Positions 11,152-23,000 of a stretch of 64,000 bases of DNA are shown piece by piece. Below the pieces are notes generated by a model. It had not been told where the DNA came from and did no database searches. It saw only the letters and a program-made list of their open reading frames with translations. The stretch's first letter is position 1. Each line of letters begins with the position of its first letter. Source of the DNA: Coemansia sp. RSA 487 (lineage: Eukaryota; Kickxellomycota; Kickxellomycetes; Kickxellales; Kickxellaceae); NCBI GenBank assembly GCA_027577595.1, contig JANBRJ010000021.1, forward strand, positions 1-64,000, given 5' to 3'. A program made the translations under genes and the position numbers.

Positions 11152-12480
11152 CTACAAGGATATCCACTTTAGTGCTTTCTGAACCAATCCGACAATTGAC
11201 TTTCCCGATATCCAAATGATCCATGTTTTGAATATGCACGACACGACAAAGGCAGCGCGAAGCGTAATAAAGTGTGCTTGGAAGTAGTCCATATTGTTGC
11301 CAACAACTCTGGATTTATCGACCTTTTGCATCCGAATGTGCAATGGTTTGCGACAATAAGGGCCCCAGACAAACCTGTGCGCAGTATTAATCATAAAGTT
11401 CACATCGCCCCACAAGAGGCGGTCCATTTGGGGCCAAGGACTCGCTACAGATGTGTACGCCGAATGCAAAACGCTTGGCGATACCGGAAGACTTAGATCC
11501 ACAAAGTTGCACAGAATGCAAAGCGACAGGCCCCAGAGATACAGCTCCGTATCCGAAGAAAACTGTGTATTGCCATACTTCCACGACAAGTCTGCTAGAT
11601 CCGATGTTCGACTCGATGGCACTGGCAAGCGCGCGGTTTCCAACACACCAGGGACATGAACCTGCTGGGCCGTTCTGATGATCGAATTGGCGTCTGTGTA
11701 TTCCAGAGGAAGGACAGTATAGTAAAACTTTCTGAAAAGGCACTGGAACCCTCTATACCACAGGGGCTGGGACTGGCGGTGCTTGGGGAACATGCGCGAC
11801 GCCATATCGACCGGAATAAACCGGTATTCCGGAGTGAACGGTATAACAGGCTTGTCGACTCTCTTGAGCACCTGGTTGAAATCAATCCAATGCACTGACG
11901 CAATCTCCGCAGACAACGTCATCTCTGGAGTTCTTTCGCCAATCTGCAAGTACACTTGCGCGCTGACCGCAAGTATGATCTTGGTGAACAGCGAGTACGC
12001 GCAGGTATCGTCCAGCCGACCCAAATGCACAAAATTGCGCATGTCCGATAGATTCAAGCCCAGCTCCTCCTTGGTTTCGCGCTCAGCTGTCACCTCGTCT
12101 GAACCGTCCGTAGGTTCTCGCTTGCCTCCTGGAAACCCAATGTGCCCAGACCATGGGTCTCCCGGGTACTTTGCGCGCTGGATGAACAGCATTTGCATAT
12201 GAGCGTTTTTGAGCTCTGGCGCATCCAAAAACCGGTGGATAGTTTGAACCAGAGACGCGGGTGTCTTGTCACTTCCGTAGCTTGAGATGTCGAAGGCAGA
12301 AGGGCGCTTGCTTTCATTTTCTGGAATAACTAGACGAATGATGATTGCTACACTGCCTCGTTTTTGCCAGTCCGATCGGGATACTGGGACAGATGCAAGA
12401 TGGCGTGTCAGTTGTGCGACATAGTCCACATGTGGAATATCCTGCGCTCTTGCCACCATTGCTTTGAATACAAAACGCAC
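11152..12480 (-). CDS. Nudix hydrolase of the CoA-pyrophosphatase type with a long C-terminal extension
   Basis: A 442-residue single exon. Residues about 100-180 hold a Nudix fold: MLFIQRAKYPGDPWSGHIGF, then FPGGKREPTD, then TAERETKEELGL, the pattern of the NUDT7/NUDT8/Pcd1 group, which cleaves CoA and related nucleoside diphosphates with Mg2+ bound by the REXXEE glutamates. After the Nudix domain there are about 220 further residues, including an aromatic Trp-rich part and a hydrophobic C-terminal segment (FVVSCIFKTWIIWISGK), possibly a membrane anchor. Plain Nudix hydrolases lack this. The start used is the first ATG (12480); a second Met seven codons later is possible. The substrate is not proven. 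It lies 253 bp downstream of UBA1 on the same strand. Confidence 0.82.
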   Translation of the reverse strand: MRFVFKAMVARAQDIPHVDYVAQLTRHLASVPVSRSDWQKRGSVAIIIRLVIPENESKRPSAFDISSYGSDKTPASLVQTIHRFLDAPELKNAHMQMLFIQRAKYPGDPWSGHIGFPGGKREPTDGSDEVTAERETKEELGLNLSDMRNFVHLGRLDDTCAYSLFTKIILAVSAQVYLQIGERTPEMTLSAEIASVHWIDFNQVLKRVDKPVIPFTPEYRFIPVDMASRMFPKHRQSQPLWYRGFQCLFRKFYYTVLPLEYTDANSIIRTAQQVHVPGVLETARLPVPSSRTSDLADLSWKYGNTQFSSDTELYLWGLSLCILCNFVDLSLPVSPSVLHSAYTSVASPWPQMDRLLWGDVNFMINTAHRFVWGPYCRKPLHIRMQKVDKSRVVGNNMDYFQAHFITLRAAFVVSCIFKTWIIWISGKSIVGLVQKALKWISL

Positions 12481-12733
12481 AAACAGAGAGACACAAATAC
12501 AAAATCATTGGAAAACACACAAAAAAGGCTTATGAAAACTCACTACAATAAATGTCAGCATTTATGGTCACTCCACTGCTGATCGGGATGTTCACTGACA
12601 AAACCAAGAGAGGTGAATCTTTCTGATCTTACAAAAACACGTTGAAAGGGGGGACAATATTGGTTTCGATTAGAATAGACACAGGAGCGACTAAAACCGT
12701 TGAAAGAAATGCCAGAAAAACTGCGCTTGCTTT

Positions 12734-15700
12734 TTAATCGCGGATCCTGACATGGACATCTGGAACCTCTACATCTTCGCCATCCTCGTCGCAGCACGTC
12801 AGCACAAGAACAACAGTCTTGACATGCTCGGGAATATCCTTGTTGTTGATTGACTTAATGATCTCTGAGACCTTCATGCTCTTGCGCATCTCAGCCTTCT
12901 TCTTGTCCATCATCGGCGAGTACAGCATCGACACATTGGCACTGACCATCTCGACTTCAATCTTGTTCTTGTTCTTAAAGTGGTCGATCAGCTCCTGCAG
13001 CGTGATATCGTGGTCAAAGGTGAATGAATCCCAGTCACTAAATTCGACACCGCAGTACTCTTGCTTGACTGGCGCAATGGGTTCAGAAAAGGCAAAGAAC
13101 GGCAGTGCCAGGTTGACAAAGCCGTTCTTGTAGTCCTCGATGCTGCGCTTCTCGTCTCCACACTGAGACCCGATAATCTTGTACAGCTCAAGACACACAA
13201 GGCCGGCTACAAGCGAGGTGGTGGTTGCAATAGCCGGGATGATCTTTCCGGCAATCTGCTTAGTGTGGAATCTATCGGCAGTGGCGATGTCATAGTTTAC
13301 CGCGCGCAGGTTCGACGCAGCAGTGATAAAGTCGATGTGGAAGTTGGTGTCATCGTCCTTCTCAAAGTCTGCTGGAACAAGACGAACACCAGCAAGGCTG
13401 GCTGGGTCAGGCAGCGAGGAAATAATGGCACTGATACTGTCGATATCGACATCTGCATCGTTGGTAGCATTGTCAGTGTCGTTCTCGTTGGCCTGGATCT
13501 TGACGCCAGACTTGGGCGTGAACTCTGGCACCTTGACTGCCGCGGCAACCTCCTTAGCATGCTCTCTGTCGGCGCTGCCCTTCAAGCCGTAGTTGAAGGC
13601 GTGAAGGTTGGCAGCAGAGATGATAAAGTCGATGTGAAGGCTGTTGGATGCATCGAATACGACTGCATCGGGAGAGCGCTTGGGCGGCGACCAGAACGGC
13701 TGGCCGGTGTTTGTCAGCGAGTCCTTGGGGAAGTTAAAAAGAAGCTGTCTAATTGCATTGCTGTAAAGCTCCTCAAAGCGCTTGCGCGCCCAGACAATGC
13801 AGTCATCGAACGTCAGCGGCTTGTCGGTGGACAGATAGTCGCGGATAGAGGTCAGGGTCTGTTGCTTTTCAAATTCACCGACCTGGGACAGTGACGTCTC
13901 GACGTAGTCGGGTGTTGTCAGATAAGCATTGACGTTCTCTGCCGGCTGTACAAACATCCCAGCAAACAGATCGCGTGCCCACTGGATAGTGTGCTCAATG
14001 GCGTTGGGGAAGTTCTTCAGCGTGCACATGGGAATCGTCTTCTCTGGAGGATCACTGCTGGCTGAGTAGGACTCTGTCAGGTAAGGAACGACAACCTGAG
14101 TGTTGCCCTTGGTCCCCAGCGTTCCAGACTCGAGAAGCGGCTTTTTATAGAACACGCAGCGGCGGTCGACATAGCGGCGGGTTTCGACATTGTCCAACGC
14201 GTTTGTTACCATGTCGATGTTGTCAAAGAACGCGTCGTTGTAAATATTCTCAGTATCTGTGCCGACTCTGTCTTCGCGCGTGACAATCTTTCCAGAAACG
14301 TCCGGGTTCATCTGGGAGACTGCAGCAGCTGCAGCCACAGACTTGAGGCTGCCAACATCCTTGGGACGGAACAGGAACTGGCGGTTGAGGTTGCTCTTCT
14401 CAATGGTATCCATATCGGTGACATGGATCGCACCCTTTGGACCAGTAGCAAGGCCCATCATCGCCCAGTTTTTCAGCATCTCGCAGCCAATTGCGCCGGA
14501 TCCAACCAAGAACTCGCGGTAGTTGGAAATCTTTTCCTGGAATTCACGACCAAACACGGCGATCTGGCCATCGTAGCGCGAGCCAGAAGGTGCGAGATCC
14601 GCCTCGGTGGGCTTGAAGCCAATGGGCAGGCACTCAAGCGCATCAAAGTACATAAAGTTGTTGATTGGGCTGAACTTGCCTGTGCATGCCTTAAGAACCT
14701 CTTGCGCAGCGATTCCTCCAAACACAGCAACCATTGGCGGGATGTCGCCCGTAGCTTGGTACGCAAGCTTCTTCAGTAGCTCGTCGCTAAGCTCTGTCTT
14801 TTGCGACCACTTGTCGTTGATTTCATTAGTCAAGCGGATGAACTCGGCAGCATCTTCGTCATTGCCAGGACGTGGCAGCTTGCCGTCGTGGGCCTTGCTG
14901 AAGGCGTGGAGAGCCTGGAAGCCAACATGAAGCTGTGCAGGACGATCAAACTTTGCAAAGTCCGAGAACAGGAACTCGGGGTTTTCCAGCGCATCTTTGA
15001 ATGAGGCAAAGCTGACCTGCGCAGGCACTTTGACCTGCTGGAAAAGCCCGCTGCTGATGTATGCGCCGAACGAGGAGGTGTCGCCGATGCTGAATGTGTA
15101 AGGCCCTAGAACAGTGATCTTGCGCGGCTCGCAGCCATTCAGCTCTGTCATGCCCTTGACCTCGCTAAAGGTGACAAACTGTCCATCTTCAAGGCCATGG
15201 CGGGTTTCATCAAGGCAAGTAACAACGCCCTCGGGGCTCTGTTCAATGTTTGCAATCATCCCAGACAGTGGCTGTTCTCCGTTTGTATCCTCAACCAGGA
15301 ACTTTTCGCCAAAGTCGTTAAACACGTATCCGAAAAGACCACGTATTTCTGTGGAGATAAAGCAGGTGCCATTCTTGTGAGCATACTCGCTCAGCTCGAG
15401 CTTCTTCTCCAGTGAGATGTCAGTGGCAACAATACACTTGAATCCAGAAATGGCCTCAGCGGTCAGCTCCTTGTCAAGCACAGACACGGGGACATATTGG
15501 TTAAGTTCGGCAAGGCGAGGCGCAGAAACCTCGGCGCGAGGCTTGCCAATATCGTCTTCGTTCAGATAAAACTGCGAGGAAAGATCGGCGATCTGGACCT
15601 TTTCCGAGTCGTAGAGAGTGACACTCTTGACGCCAGCCAGGATAACGTTCTTTGCAATTTCACATCCAAGTCCCTTGAGGCCGATGACAAGCACGTTGGA

Positions 15701-15999
15701 GGTGCTCATCTTCTTCATTGCCTCCATACCGAGGACATAGCTATAAAAACAAAAAGGAGTGTGTACTTTGGTTGTTAGCAACTTGGTATAGAAATGAAAC
15801 AAAAATGTGTCATTTTCTGTGATTTTCACGGCTGATGAGAAAAGTAATTGAAATTCAGCCATGCATAGAAAAAACGAGACCAATTACTAAACCACATAGC
15901 CCGCATTGCGCACGCGAACTGAAAAAAGCATACTTACAGCTGGCGCGAGTAGAGACTCTCGTCAATCTCTGCATTGGTGGTGTTGCTGGTGGAAGCCAT
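12734..15999 (-). CDS. UBA1: Ubiquitin-activating enzyme E1 (UBA1), two exons
   Basis: Exon 1 is 15938-15999 (MASTSNTTNAEIDESLYSRQ) and exon 2 is 12734-15740, joined across a 197-bp intron (CAGCT/GTAAGT ... TTTTATAG/C). The product is 1022 residues, the same length class as yeast Uba1. It adenylates ubiquitin with ATP, holds it as a thioester, and passes it to E2 enzymes. Visible parts: inactive adenylation half (VLVIGLKGLGCEIAKNVILA), active adenylation half (GSGAIGCEMLKNWAMMGL, then DMDTIEKSNLNRQFLFR), catalytic Cys domain with TIPMCTLKNFP (Cys near residue 593), and the C-terminal ubiquitin-fold domain that recruits E2 (about 930-1022). Without splicing the frame would start with an unrelated hydrophobic leader, so the short first exon is preferred. 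It is divergent from eIF2-beta. Confidence 0.95.
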
Positions 16000-16807
16000 G
16001 CTTTCGAGAACGTCTTGACACAGAAATAGAAAGATAAAACAGAATAAAAGCTTGGCAGATGTGGCAATTCACTTGTTAAAGGTGGATAATGAACAAAAAT
16101 GAAAATAAAATAAGAGAAAAGTGATGAGGGAGGGAAAGGAAAGAGAAAGAACGCTGTGGAAAGAGATGATTGCTTTGTAGCCTTTTATATTCCAGAAGGC
16201 TTCATTACAAATGCACCTCTCCAGCGTTCAAACGAAAAGAATAATCCATATGTATATGTTTATATAGACACTGTCTCTATAAATCAACTATTGACGGGCG
16301 AGCTTGCATTATAAAATGCTGAGAGCGCAAGCCAGCAGTGGCACGATGGCGCCCTTAGTGTTTCTAGCAACTAAAAATGGATATCTATTTCTTAACAAAC
16401 TATATCTAGCTTTATATACACTTTGTATGCATTCAACACTGATACTGTTACTTTTGGCAAGGGATTCGACAATAAACATAGCACAGCAAGCACGTATTTA
16501 GAAAATTTGTTGACGTCACATAAATAGATCTGATTGAAGCATGCGAACTGGATCACCAATTACAACAAGGGGTTTGGTGATTCACTTTTAACGCTTACAT
16601 TTCACCCCAAAATGCGTTCTAGCCAATCAGAAGCAGTAAAAGATATAAAGCCCAGGAAACAAAGGCGTGACTTGACAAATTGCAGAAAAGTGGAAATGGC
16701 CAATGTAAATTTTTTTTCCTCTCGTAATTCAAGATTAGTCACCTATTTATCATTTTTAAAAAAGGAGGGTTTTTTCGATATACTTTTTTATTCTTGCATT
16801 TGTAAAA
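16000..16807. promoter_or_regulatory. Divergent region between UBA1 and eIF2-beta
   Basis: About 800 bp between two start codons pointing apart. It is AT-rich, with TATATGTATATGTTTATATAG near 16250-16268, a TGACGTCA palindrome (ATF/CREB-type site) at 16512-16519, and a CCAAT box (AGCCAATCAG) at 16621-16630 about 180 bp from the eIF2-beta ATG. Only the sequence matches are seen; regulation is inference. Confidence 0.45.
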
Positions 16808-17834
16808 ATGAGCGAGCTCGCCGACAATCTCAACAATCTCGACATTGAGGATACTCCTCAGGCGGACGATTTCGATCTGACCGCAATAAAGAAAAAGAAG
16901 AGCAAGAAGAGCAAGAAGATTACTCTGGAGGACCTTGAGGACAAAGACGGCGCAGACGCTGATGCCACAGCTGCTGCCAACGGCGAAGACGATGCTGCAG
17001 AGGACGACTTTTCCAACTTGAAGAAGAAAAAGAAGAAGTCAAAATCCAAGACTGTTTCTTTTGACGTAAGTACTACTGGCCCTTGTTGTTTTGGCACAAA
17101 TGCCAGCAAAGCGGCTTGTTGAATGGAATGAAATGACAGAGCGTTACTAATGTATGCACCTAGCTGAATATATCTTATTGTTGTAGGATGAGGACGAGGA
17201 GGCCAACGATGACCAGGGCGATGCCGACTTTGACATGTCCAAAATGAAGAAGAAGAAAAAGTCCAAGAAGAGCCTGGCAGCGTTTGAGGCAGAACTTGGC
17301 GGCGAGTTTGTCGACGAGAAGAGCGCTGAGGCCGACAAGTCGAGCGAGGCTTGGGTTGGCACCGACCGTGACTACACGTACCCGGAGCTTCTTGGACGGT
17401 TTTACAAGGTACTTCGCGAGAACAACATGGACGCAAGCGGCGAGAAGCGCAAGTACACGATTGATCTTCCGCAGGTTGTCCGAGACGGCAGCAAGCGTAC
17501 GGTGTTTGCCAACGTTATGGATATTGCCAAGAGGATGCATCGCCTTCCCGACCACTTTATCCGGTACCTCTATTCGGAGCTGGGCACTACTGGGTCGATC
17601 GACGGCAGCGAGCGTCTTGTTATCAAGGGTCGCTTCCAGCAGACACAGATCGCCAATCTTATCCGTCGGTATATTAAGGATTATGTGACATGTAAGACGT
17701 GCAGGTCTGGCGAAACGACAATGACAAAGGAGGGGTCTCTGACCTTTGTCAAGTGCGAGTCCTGTGGCTCCACTCGTTCGGTCGCTGCAATTAAGAGTGG
17801 TGCGCAGGGTGGTACCAAGGAAAAGAAGCGTTAA
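16808..17834 (+). CDS. SUI3: Translation initiation factor eIF2 subunit beta, two exons
   Basis: Exons 16808-17065 and 17187-17834 (intron GTAAGT ... TTGTAG, 121 bp, phase 0) give 301 residues. eIF2-beta is part of the GTP-binding eIF2 complex that carries initiator Met-tRNA to the 40S subunit. The N-terminal half holds three lysine blocks (KKKKSKKSKK, KKKKKKSKSK, KKKKKSKKS), the K-boxes that bind eIF5 and eIF2B-epsilon. The C-terminal half has the conserved core (YTYPELLGRFYKVLRENN) and a C2C2 zinc ribbon, CKTC near residue 256 and CESC near 278. The intron splits the K-box region. The stop is followed by a gene-free stretch. Identity is secure. Confidence 0.96.
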
Positions 17835-20003
17835 AGGGGCACATTGATTGTAGTACCTGGCGAAGAACATATCGTGACGGCCCTTGCTCTTATCACTAGT
17901 AAAAGATTTTCTACTTTTCGTTTATTTGCAAACACGAAATACCAGAGAAGTAAAAAAAAATTGTGCTTTTGGCAAGTGTTGCATGACCTGGCACAACCTA
18001 TTCTCTGGATGTATGCTGGATCTTATCGGCTAGTACTGCCGTCTCTTTTCCAAGAACAAGATATATTTCGGCTCTGAAACCCAGTACCATGCAAATCCGC
18101 TGTCTCTACGCAATCTGTATGAAGCCAAAGACAGCCCTGTGTCTGCTTGATTGTCGCTGCTCTCCCCCTTTTTTGCCCTGCATAAAATGCAGGACATGCT
18201 CAACCAAAACACAACAATAGTGCAATGTTAATGAAAATCTCGCAAGTCGTGTTGTGCAATAGTTAATAAAGATGAAATAGATGCGCCAAAACATAGTAAA
18301 GCATTATCAAAATGCTTGATAAATTGCGTGCAGTTGCCCTGGGAAAAAAACGAATGAACACATCTGAATGAAAGGGACGAACTGATATGTCCCATCCTTT
18401 TTCATATCATAAAACCACCTACATAAACTGGATGCACCACTGTCACAGTCACCTTATCGATCACTTTGTGGTGACTGAGTGAGAAGAGGATATCAATCGT
18501 TTTACATTTATTTAATCGCTGGTATTTGTTTTTGACCATTTACCAAAAAAAGTGCCAGGATAAAAAAGCGACGGTTTCATATACTAGTCACACATGTCAC
18601 AAATGCGATGCAGCGGCTATTTTATGTTTAAAAAAGGACCATTAATACGGTTACTGTGAAATAAAGGAGACTACAATTTACATTGATGCCTCTTTTGACA
18701 GCTCCCACCAAAAAGGAGCCCTTTCATATTGGAGATTGATATATGGAGGTTTAAAAAACGTCCAAACGCACGTGACAGAAACAGAAATAGCAGCTAGGCG
18801 CGAGGCATTCTTTGCACTGCAACGTGTTCCTCACACTCGGTTCACAATGCTCAGTTTGACAGTACATGCTAGGTTTGTTGGACATTTCTTTTGAACCAGC
18901 GCAGGGCCATGCTACACGTACACCGCTAATACATATGCACGTGCCTACATACACATATACGTGGGGCGAGTGTGTAGATTCGCTTTCACTTTATGGCCAC
19001 AACAATAAGGAAAAAGCTTGCTTTGCAGGAAGAATGTAGGGCTGGAATATGAAAGTGCTTTTGACGGGGTACATTTCCACGGCTGGAATCCGAGTATCTC
19101 GTGTGGGGGAGGCAGATGCAACAAGCCAAAAAAGGACACAGGGCCAGAGAAGTCTGCGGGCGGTTTCTTCATATGGATGGGGCAATGGGGCGATAAACGG
19201 AATGCCTCACTGTGTGTGTTTGGAGGTCCATGCTTCACACAAGTCCACTCTTTTTCGAGCTGTATGGTCCACATTTTAGAGAGTTTTGTCACAAGGACCT
19301 TTTCCCCCCATTCAAAAGCAGCCGGTTTAACATCTGGGTTGCCAAACCTTTTTCTTGGACCAAAAAAAACCACCCCCTTTTCCCTGGATTTGCTGCGGGC
19401 TACAGAAAAAAGAAGGCTTGTTGGCTCCGGTCTTTATGCAGCAAACATCTTCTCACTCGAGTGTGTTTGTGGCGAAAGTGAAAAATACCGGCGTCTAAAT
19501 CCACATCAGACAAAAAAATCCCTTCTCCTTTAAAAGAGACTGGAAAAAATCGTATTGATAATCCATGAGAGAAAACGTTAAATAGAGAATGGTTTTCCTA
19601 CCCTTACATTTGGCCATAAAATTTTTTTGGTGTTTTTCCCTTATTTTCCATACTCTTGTTTTTGACATTCCGATAATTTTTTTTTGCTTTTTGGCTTTTG
19701 ACAAAACCAGGCTCTTGCGACATTTTGATATACCTTTTTTCCAATCGAATAATTTTACAAGTGGCTCGGTCACACTTTCCGCTCTTTATCTTTGATTGTT
19801 TGAGATTCTATTCACTTGGCTTGTGTTGTATATTGTTTCAGAGCACAATTCTCATCTGCTATTAATCCTTACTATAGGCTCCACTATCCAGTAACTATTA
19901 TATTCTGAAAGAGAGGCGTAACCAAACAAATCCGCACTATTCGACATCGATTGTTTATAGCATCCCAACCCTACAGATTCAACACATTTCCCGCTTCTAC
20001 TCG
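17835..20003. other. Gene-free 2.2-kb region
   Basis: Frames of up to 171 codons exist (19018-19533 + and 18945-19373 -) but overlap each other on opposite strands, are rich in Cys, Trp and Phe, and resemble nothing. The part near 19600-20003 is T-rich and probably holds the promoter of the RhoGEF gene. No RNA gene was recognised. Confidence 0.55.
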
Positions 20004-22815
20004 ATGAATCCGTTTGCGTCCGTATTCCAGGGCAAGCTTGCGCTCTTCACATTCAGTTTCACAACCAAATGTTTTCCTTTTTGCATGAGATCGCGCAAGC
20101 GGTCGCTAGTAACATTGGACAACAGCAGCACGACGTCGCGCGCAGTCTCTGTGCGGCGCGACGCATACCAGTCGCCGTACAAGCGTGTGGTGCACTTGAT
20201 TGAGCGGATGCTTCGGCTTCCCAGCATTGCCACATATTTGTATCCGATTCTAATAAATGAGCACGCCGAGGCCACGGAGTCGTGGAAGGACCCGACGCGG
20301 CCGCTCAAGACGTTCTTCGCGCACGGATACACGCTCAACATTCTGCTGAACGAGCTCGAGAGCCCATTTGTGGCCACAATCAATTTGTTCGAGCGTGTAG
20401 ATGAGGGCGACTACGAGGCATTCCAGACAGAGTTGTTCTGGCAGGGATGTGTAGCGGCCGGGTTTGCAGCGCCGGGGGTTCTTGGCAAGCGGCTGTGGTT
20501 TGCGGATGATAGCATCATTGATGAGCGTGGTGATGGTGAGTACCTTGATTTAACAATGACGACGGTTGCGGCGATTCTTGACACGCTAGAAGAGCATGGT
20601 CGGCTGGGACGCCTGGATCCGCGGTACACGCGGCCTTGCGTGATCTACCCAAGCGTCCAGCATGCGAGCGAGGGTGCGCCGAGACATGCAGTGCTTGCTG
20701 CCGAGCTGTCGCGGACGGAGGTGGCGTACATGCAGGACCTGGAAAGACTGACGGTAAGCTTTAGTTGGTGGTGTTGTTGGTGTTGTTGGCAATTCTCCTT
20801 ATTTCATTTGTCCTATTTGGGACGGAGGGGGATATGTTTACATGTCTGATGCTTTGTTTTGGGATATATTGATGCGGGGATATATGGACATGGTTATTTG
20901 TCGTTGTGGCCCGCTTTTTCTCTCTGCAATTCTGGTGCACTATACTTTGAAGTTGTCTGGATAATAAGGCGGCCTCTTGCGTATATTGTTATTTGTTGCG
21001 AAGAAAAAAGTCTTGCCTTTCTCATGTGGAGTGCAGGTTATGCATTGCATGTGCAAGGCACTCAAAAGGGAGACAAAGAAGAAAAGTGGCTGCATAGGTG
21101 TGGCTTTCCATTAGTTGACCATGAGCGTGCTTTTTTCACATCCTGTCATTCACAATCACCATGCAACGTGATTGCTACATGTGCAAGCAAAGTGATTCCA
21201 AATATCCCCCCTTTGCTTTGGCTATTTACCACTGCAAGTGCTTCTTTTTTAAGCGGACATCGATCTCACTAAAAAAAACCACATGCTGTCTCTGCTACGC
21301 TGTGAGTTTGGGTATTTATAGACGTTTGCTGCAAGCGTGAGGGCGCATGTGGCCTGCGACAAGATAGACGCGAGTGCCATTTTTGGACACATCGACGGTA
21401 TCCTGGCGCTGCACCACAAGCTGTCGATGCGTATCCAGTACGTCGCAGCAATGCCTGTCGAGGCCCAGTTCTTTGACACGATATTTGTGGGGCTGATGGG
21501 CGAGTTTGACGTGTACTCGCAGTTCTGCGCGGCACGCGAGCAGTCTGAGCGGGCATACCGGTCCGCCCTGCCCTTCCTCAAGCAGATGGACTGTGCTGGG
21601 ATCGACCCCGAGTTCGATGTGCCGTCGCTGTTCATGCGGCCAGTGCAGCGGCTGGCACAGTACCCGATACTGTTTCAGAGCATCGTGGATGCGCTGTGCG
21701 AAAGCTGCAAGCACACAGGAACAGTGGACCACCGGGTGCGTGCGGTCAAGTCTGCGTATGCGGCGGTGCGGCACAGCAAGCGGATACTGCGGCGTGCCAA
21801 CGAGGCAACGCGGGAGGCGCTTAACCAAGTGCAGTGCGGCGAGTTCTTCGAGCGGCTCGACATCCCGCTGAGCAGCCAGACGCAGCTCGGGCGGCTTCTG
21901 ACCACCACGAGCCGTGTCAGCACGGCCATCGGTGGCGGCATCGGTTTCGACGAGCGCGAGGCCTTCCTCTTCGAAAACAGCCTGGTGGTATGCAAGGTCC
22001 TTTCGCACGGCCGCCCATCTCGCATCAAGCGCACGCTGTCGTCGCTCCAGGTGTCCATCAGATCACCGTCGCTGCGGTTCAAGCCCGACGGCAGCCCCAA
22101 GCGCCAGTCGGAGTCGTCCGCATCCTCAGTAACGCTCCATGGCAGCCCCGTGTTTGCGCGTACCCCAAGCCCCGACCTCAGTGGAGGCACAGAGAAGCAG
22201 TCGCCCGGAAAGAACTCTCTGGCCGATCCGGCGGGTTTCCAGCTCCTCCCAGCCATTGACATGGGGCACTCGCCTTCGCTGATCTCACCACCACCACCGT
22301 CGAGCATTAATCCGGCGCTGCTTGGCAGCCACGCGTCGCTCCTGTCGCTGCGCGAAAAGCACATGCCTACGATCCGCTTCACGTCGACTACCGACGTCAA
22401 CAGCAGCCATAGCACGCAAGATACTGACTTTATGATCCCCAGCATCAAGACATCGTTGTCCGAGTCTTTGGCTGCTCCGCTGTCTAGACTCAGCGTGTGC
22501 GAGCAGATCTCGGTGCGCGCTATCACTATGGTCAGCGTTGTCGGCGAGCCCGGCGGCTTCATGCGGCTGTGCATCCAGGCTTCCGACGATGGAGGCGTCG
22601 ATTCGATGGTAGTGTTTAGGCAGATGAGCAGCGAAACCACCGCCCTGTGGGTGCGCATGCTCAAGCAGGCCGTGCGTCTGGTGCCTGTCGACGATGCGAA
22701 TGTCTGTGCCACACCCGGGAACCCATCGCCCTCCGCCGTTGGCTGCCTTCTGGTCAATCCCGACGTTGCCCGCTCTGCGTATGGAAGGAAAATCGCTGTT
22801 CCTGGCTACGTCTGA
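20004..22815 (+). CDS. Cdc24-like Rho guanine nucleotide exchange factor, two exons
   Basis: Exons 20004-20753 and 21322-22815 give 747 residues; the 568-bp intron has GTAAGC and TTTATAG ends and phase 0. Cdc24/Scd1-type GEFs activate Cdc42-class GTPases to set cell polarity. Order of parts: a Cdc24 calponin-homology segment (about 65-180, with DPTRPLKTFFAHGYTLNILL), a DH domain (about 225-440, starting AAELSRTEVAYMQDLERLT and ending with FMRPVQRLAQYPILFQSIVD, the signature DH helix), and a PH domain (about 460-700) interrupted by a Ser/Pro-rich insertion. The protein ends shortly after the PH domain, so the PB1 domain that binds Bem1 in Cdc24 is not present. The first 40 residues are hydrophobic and odd; the start may lie elsewhere. 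Paralogous GEFs are an alternative to Cdc24 itself. Confidence 0.8.
20754..21321 (+). other. Unusually long intron of the RhoGEF gene
   Basis: 568 bp between GTAAGC and TTTATAG/ACG. Most other introns here are about 100-200 bp. The flanking exons join in phase 0 in the first helix of the DH domain with no residues obviously missing. No exon-like frame or RNA motif stands out inside it. Confidence 0.6.
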
Positions 22816-23000
22816 AACGCTCTCTCGGCAAATGTTACATATCTTTTTTCCTTATAGTTTCTATGCTTAATGTTCTATATCATCATGCTTTCCTTACTGA
22901 ATATCGTTCACATATTCACATTAGTTCAAGTAACAGCGCAAAAAGGTGTTGTTTTTGTGGTTCTACCCCACTAGCACACAAAAGGAGAGAACGGGCCGAT

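Noticed and set aside
13061-13894. 277-codon plus ORF
   Set aside because: It is antisense to the conserved UBA1 coding sequence and has no likeness of its own.
18945-19533. Overlapping plus and minus ORFs of 171 and 142 codons
   Set aside because: Mutually overlapping, no recognisable motif, and atypical amino-acid use for this genome.
21675-22757. 360-codon minus ORF
   Set aside because: Antisense to the DH-PH exon of the RhoGEF gene.
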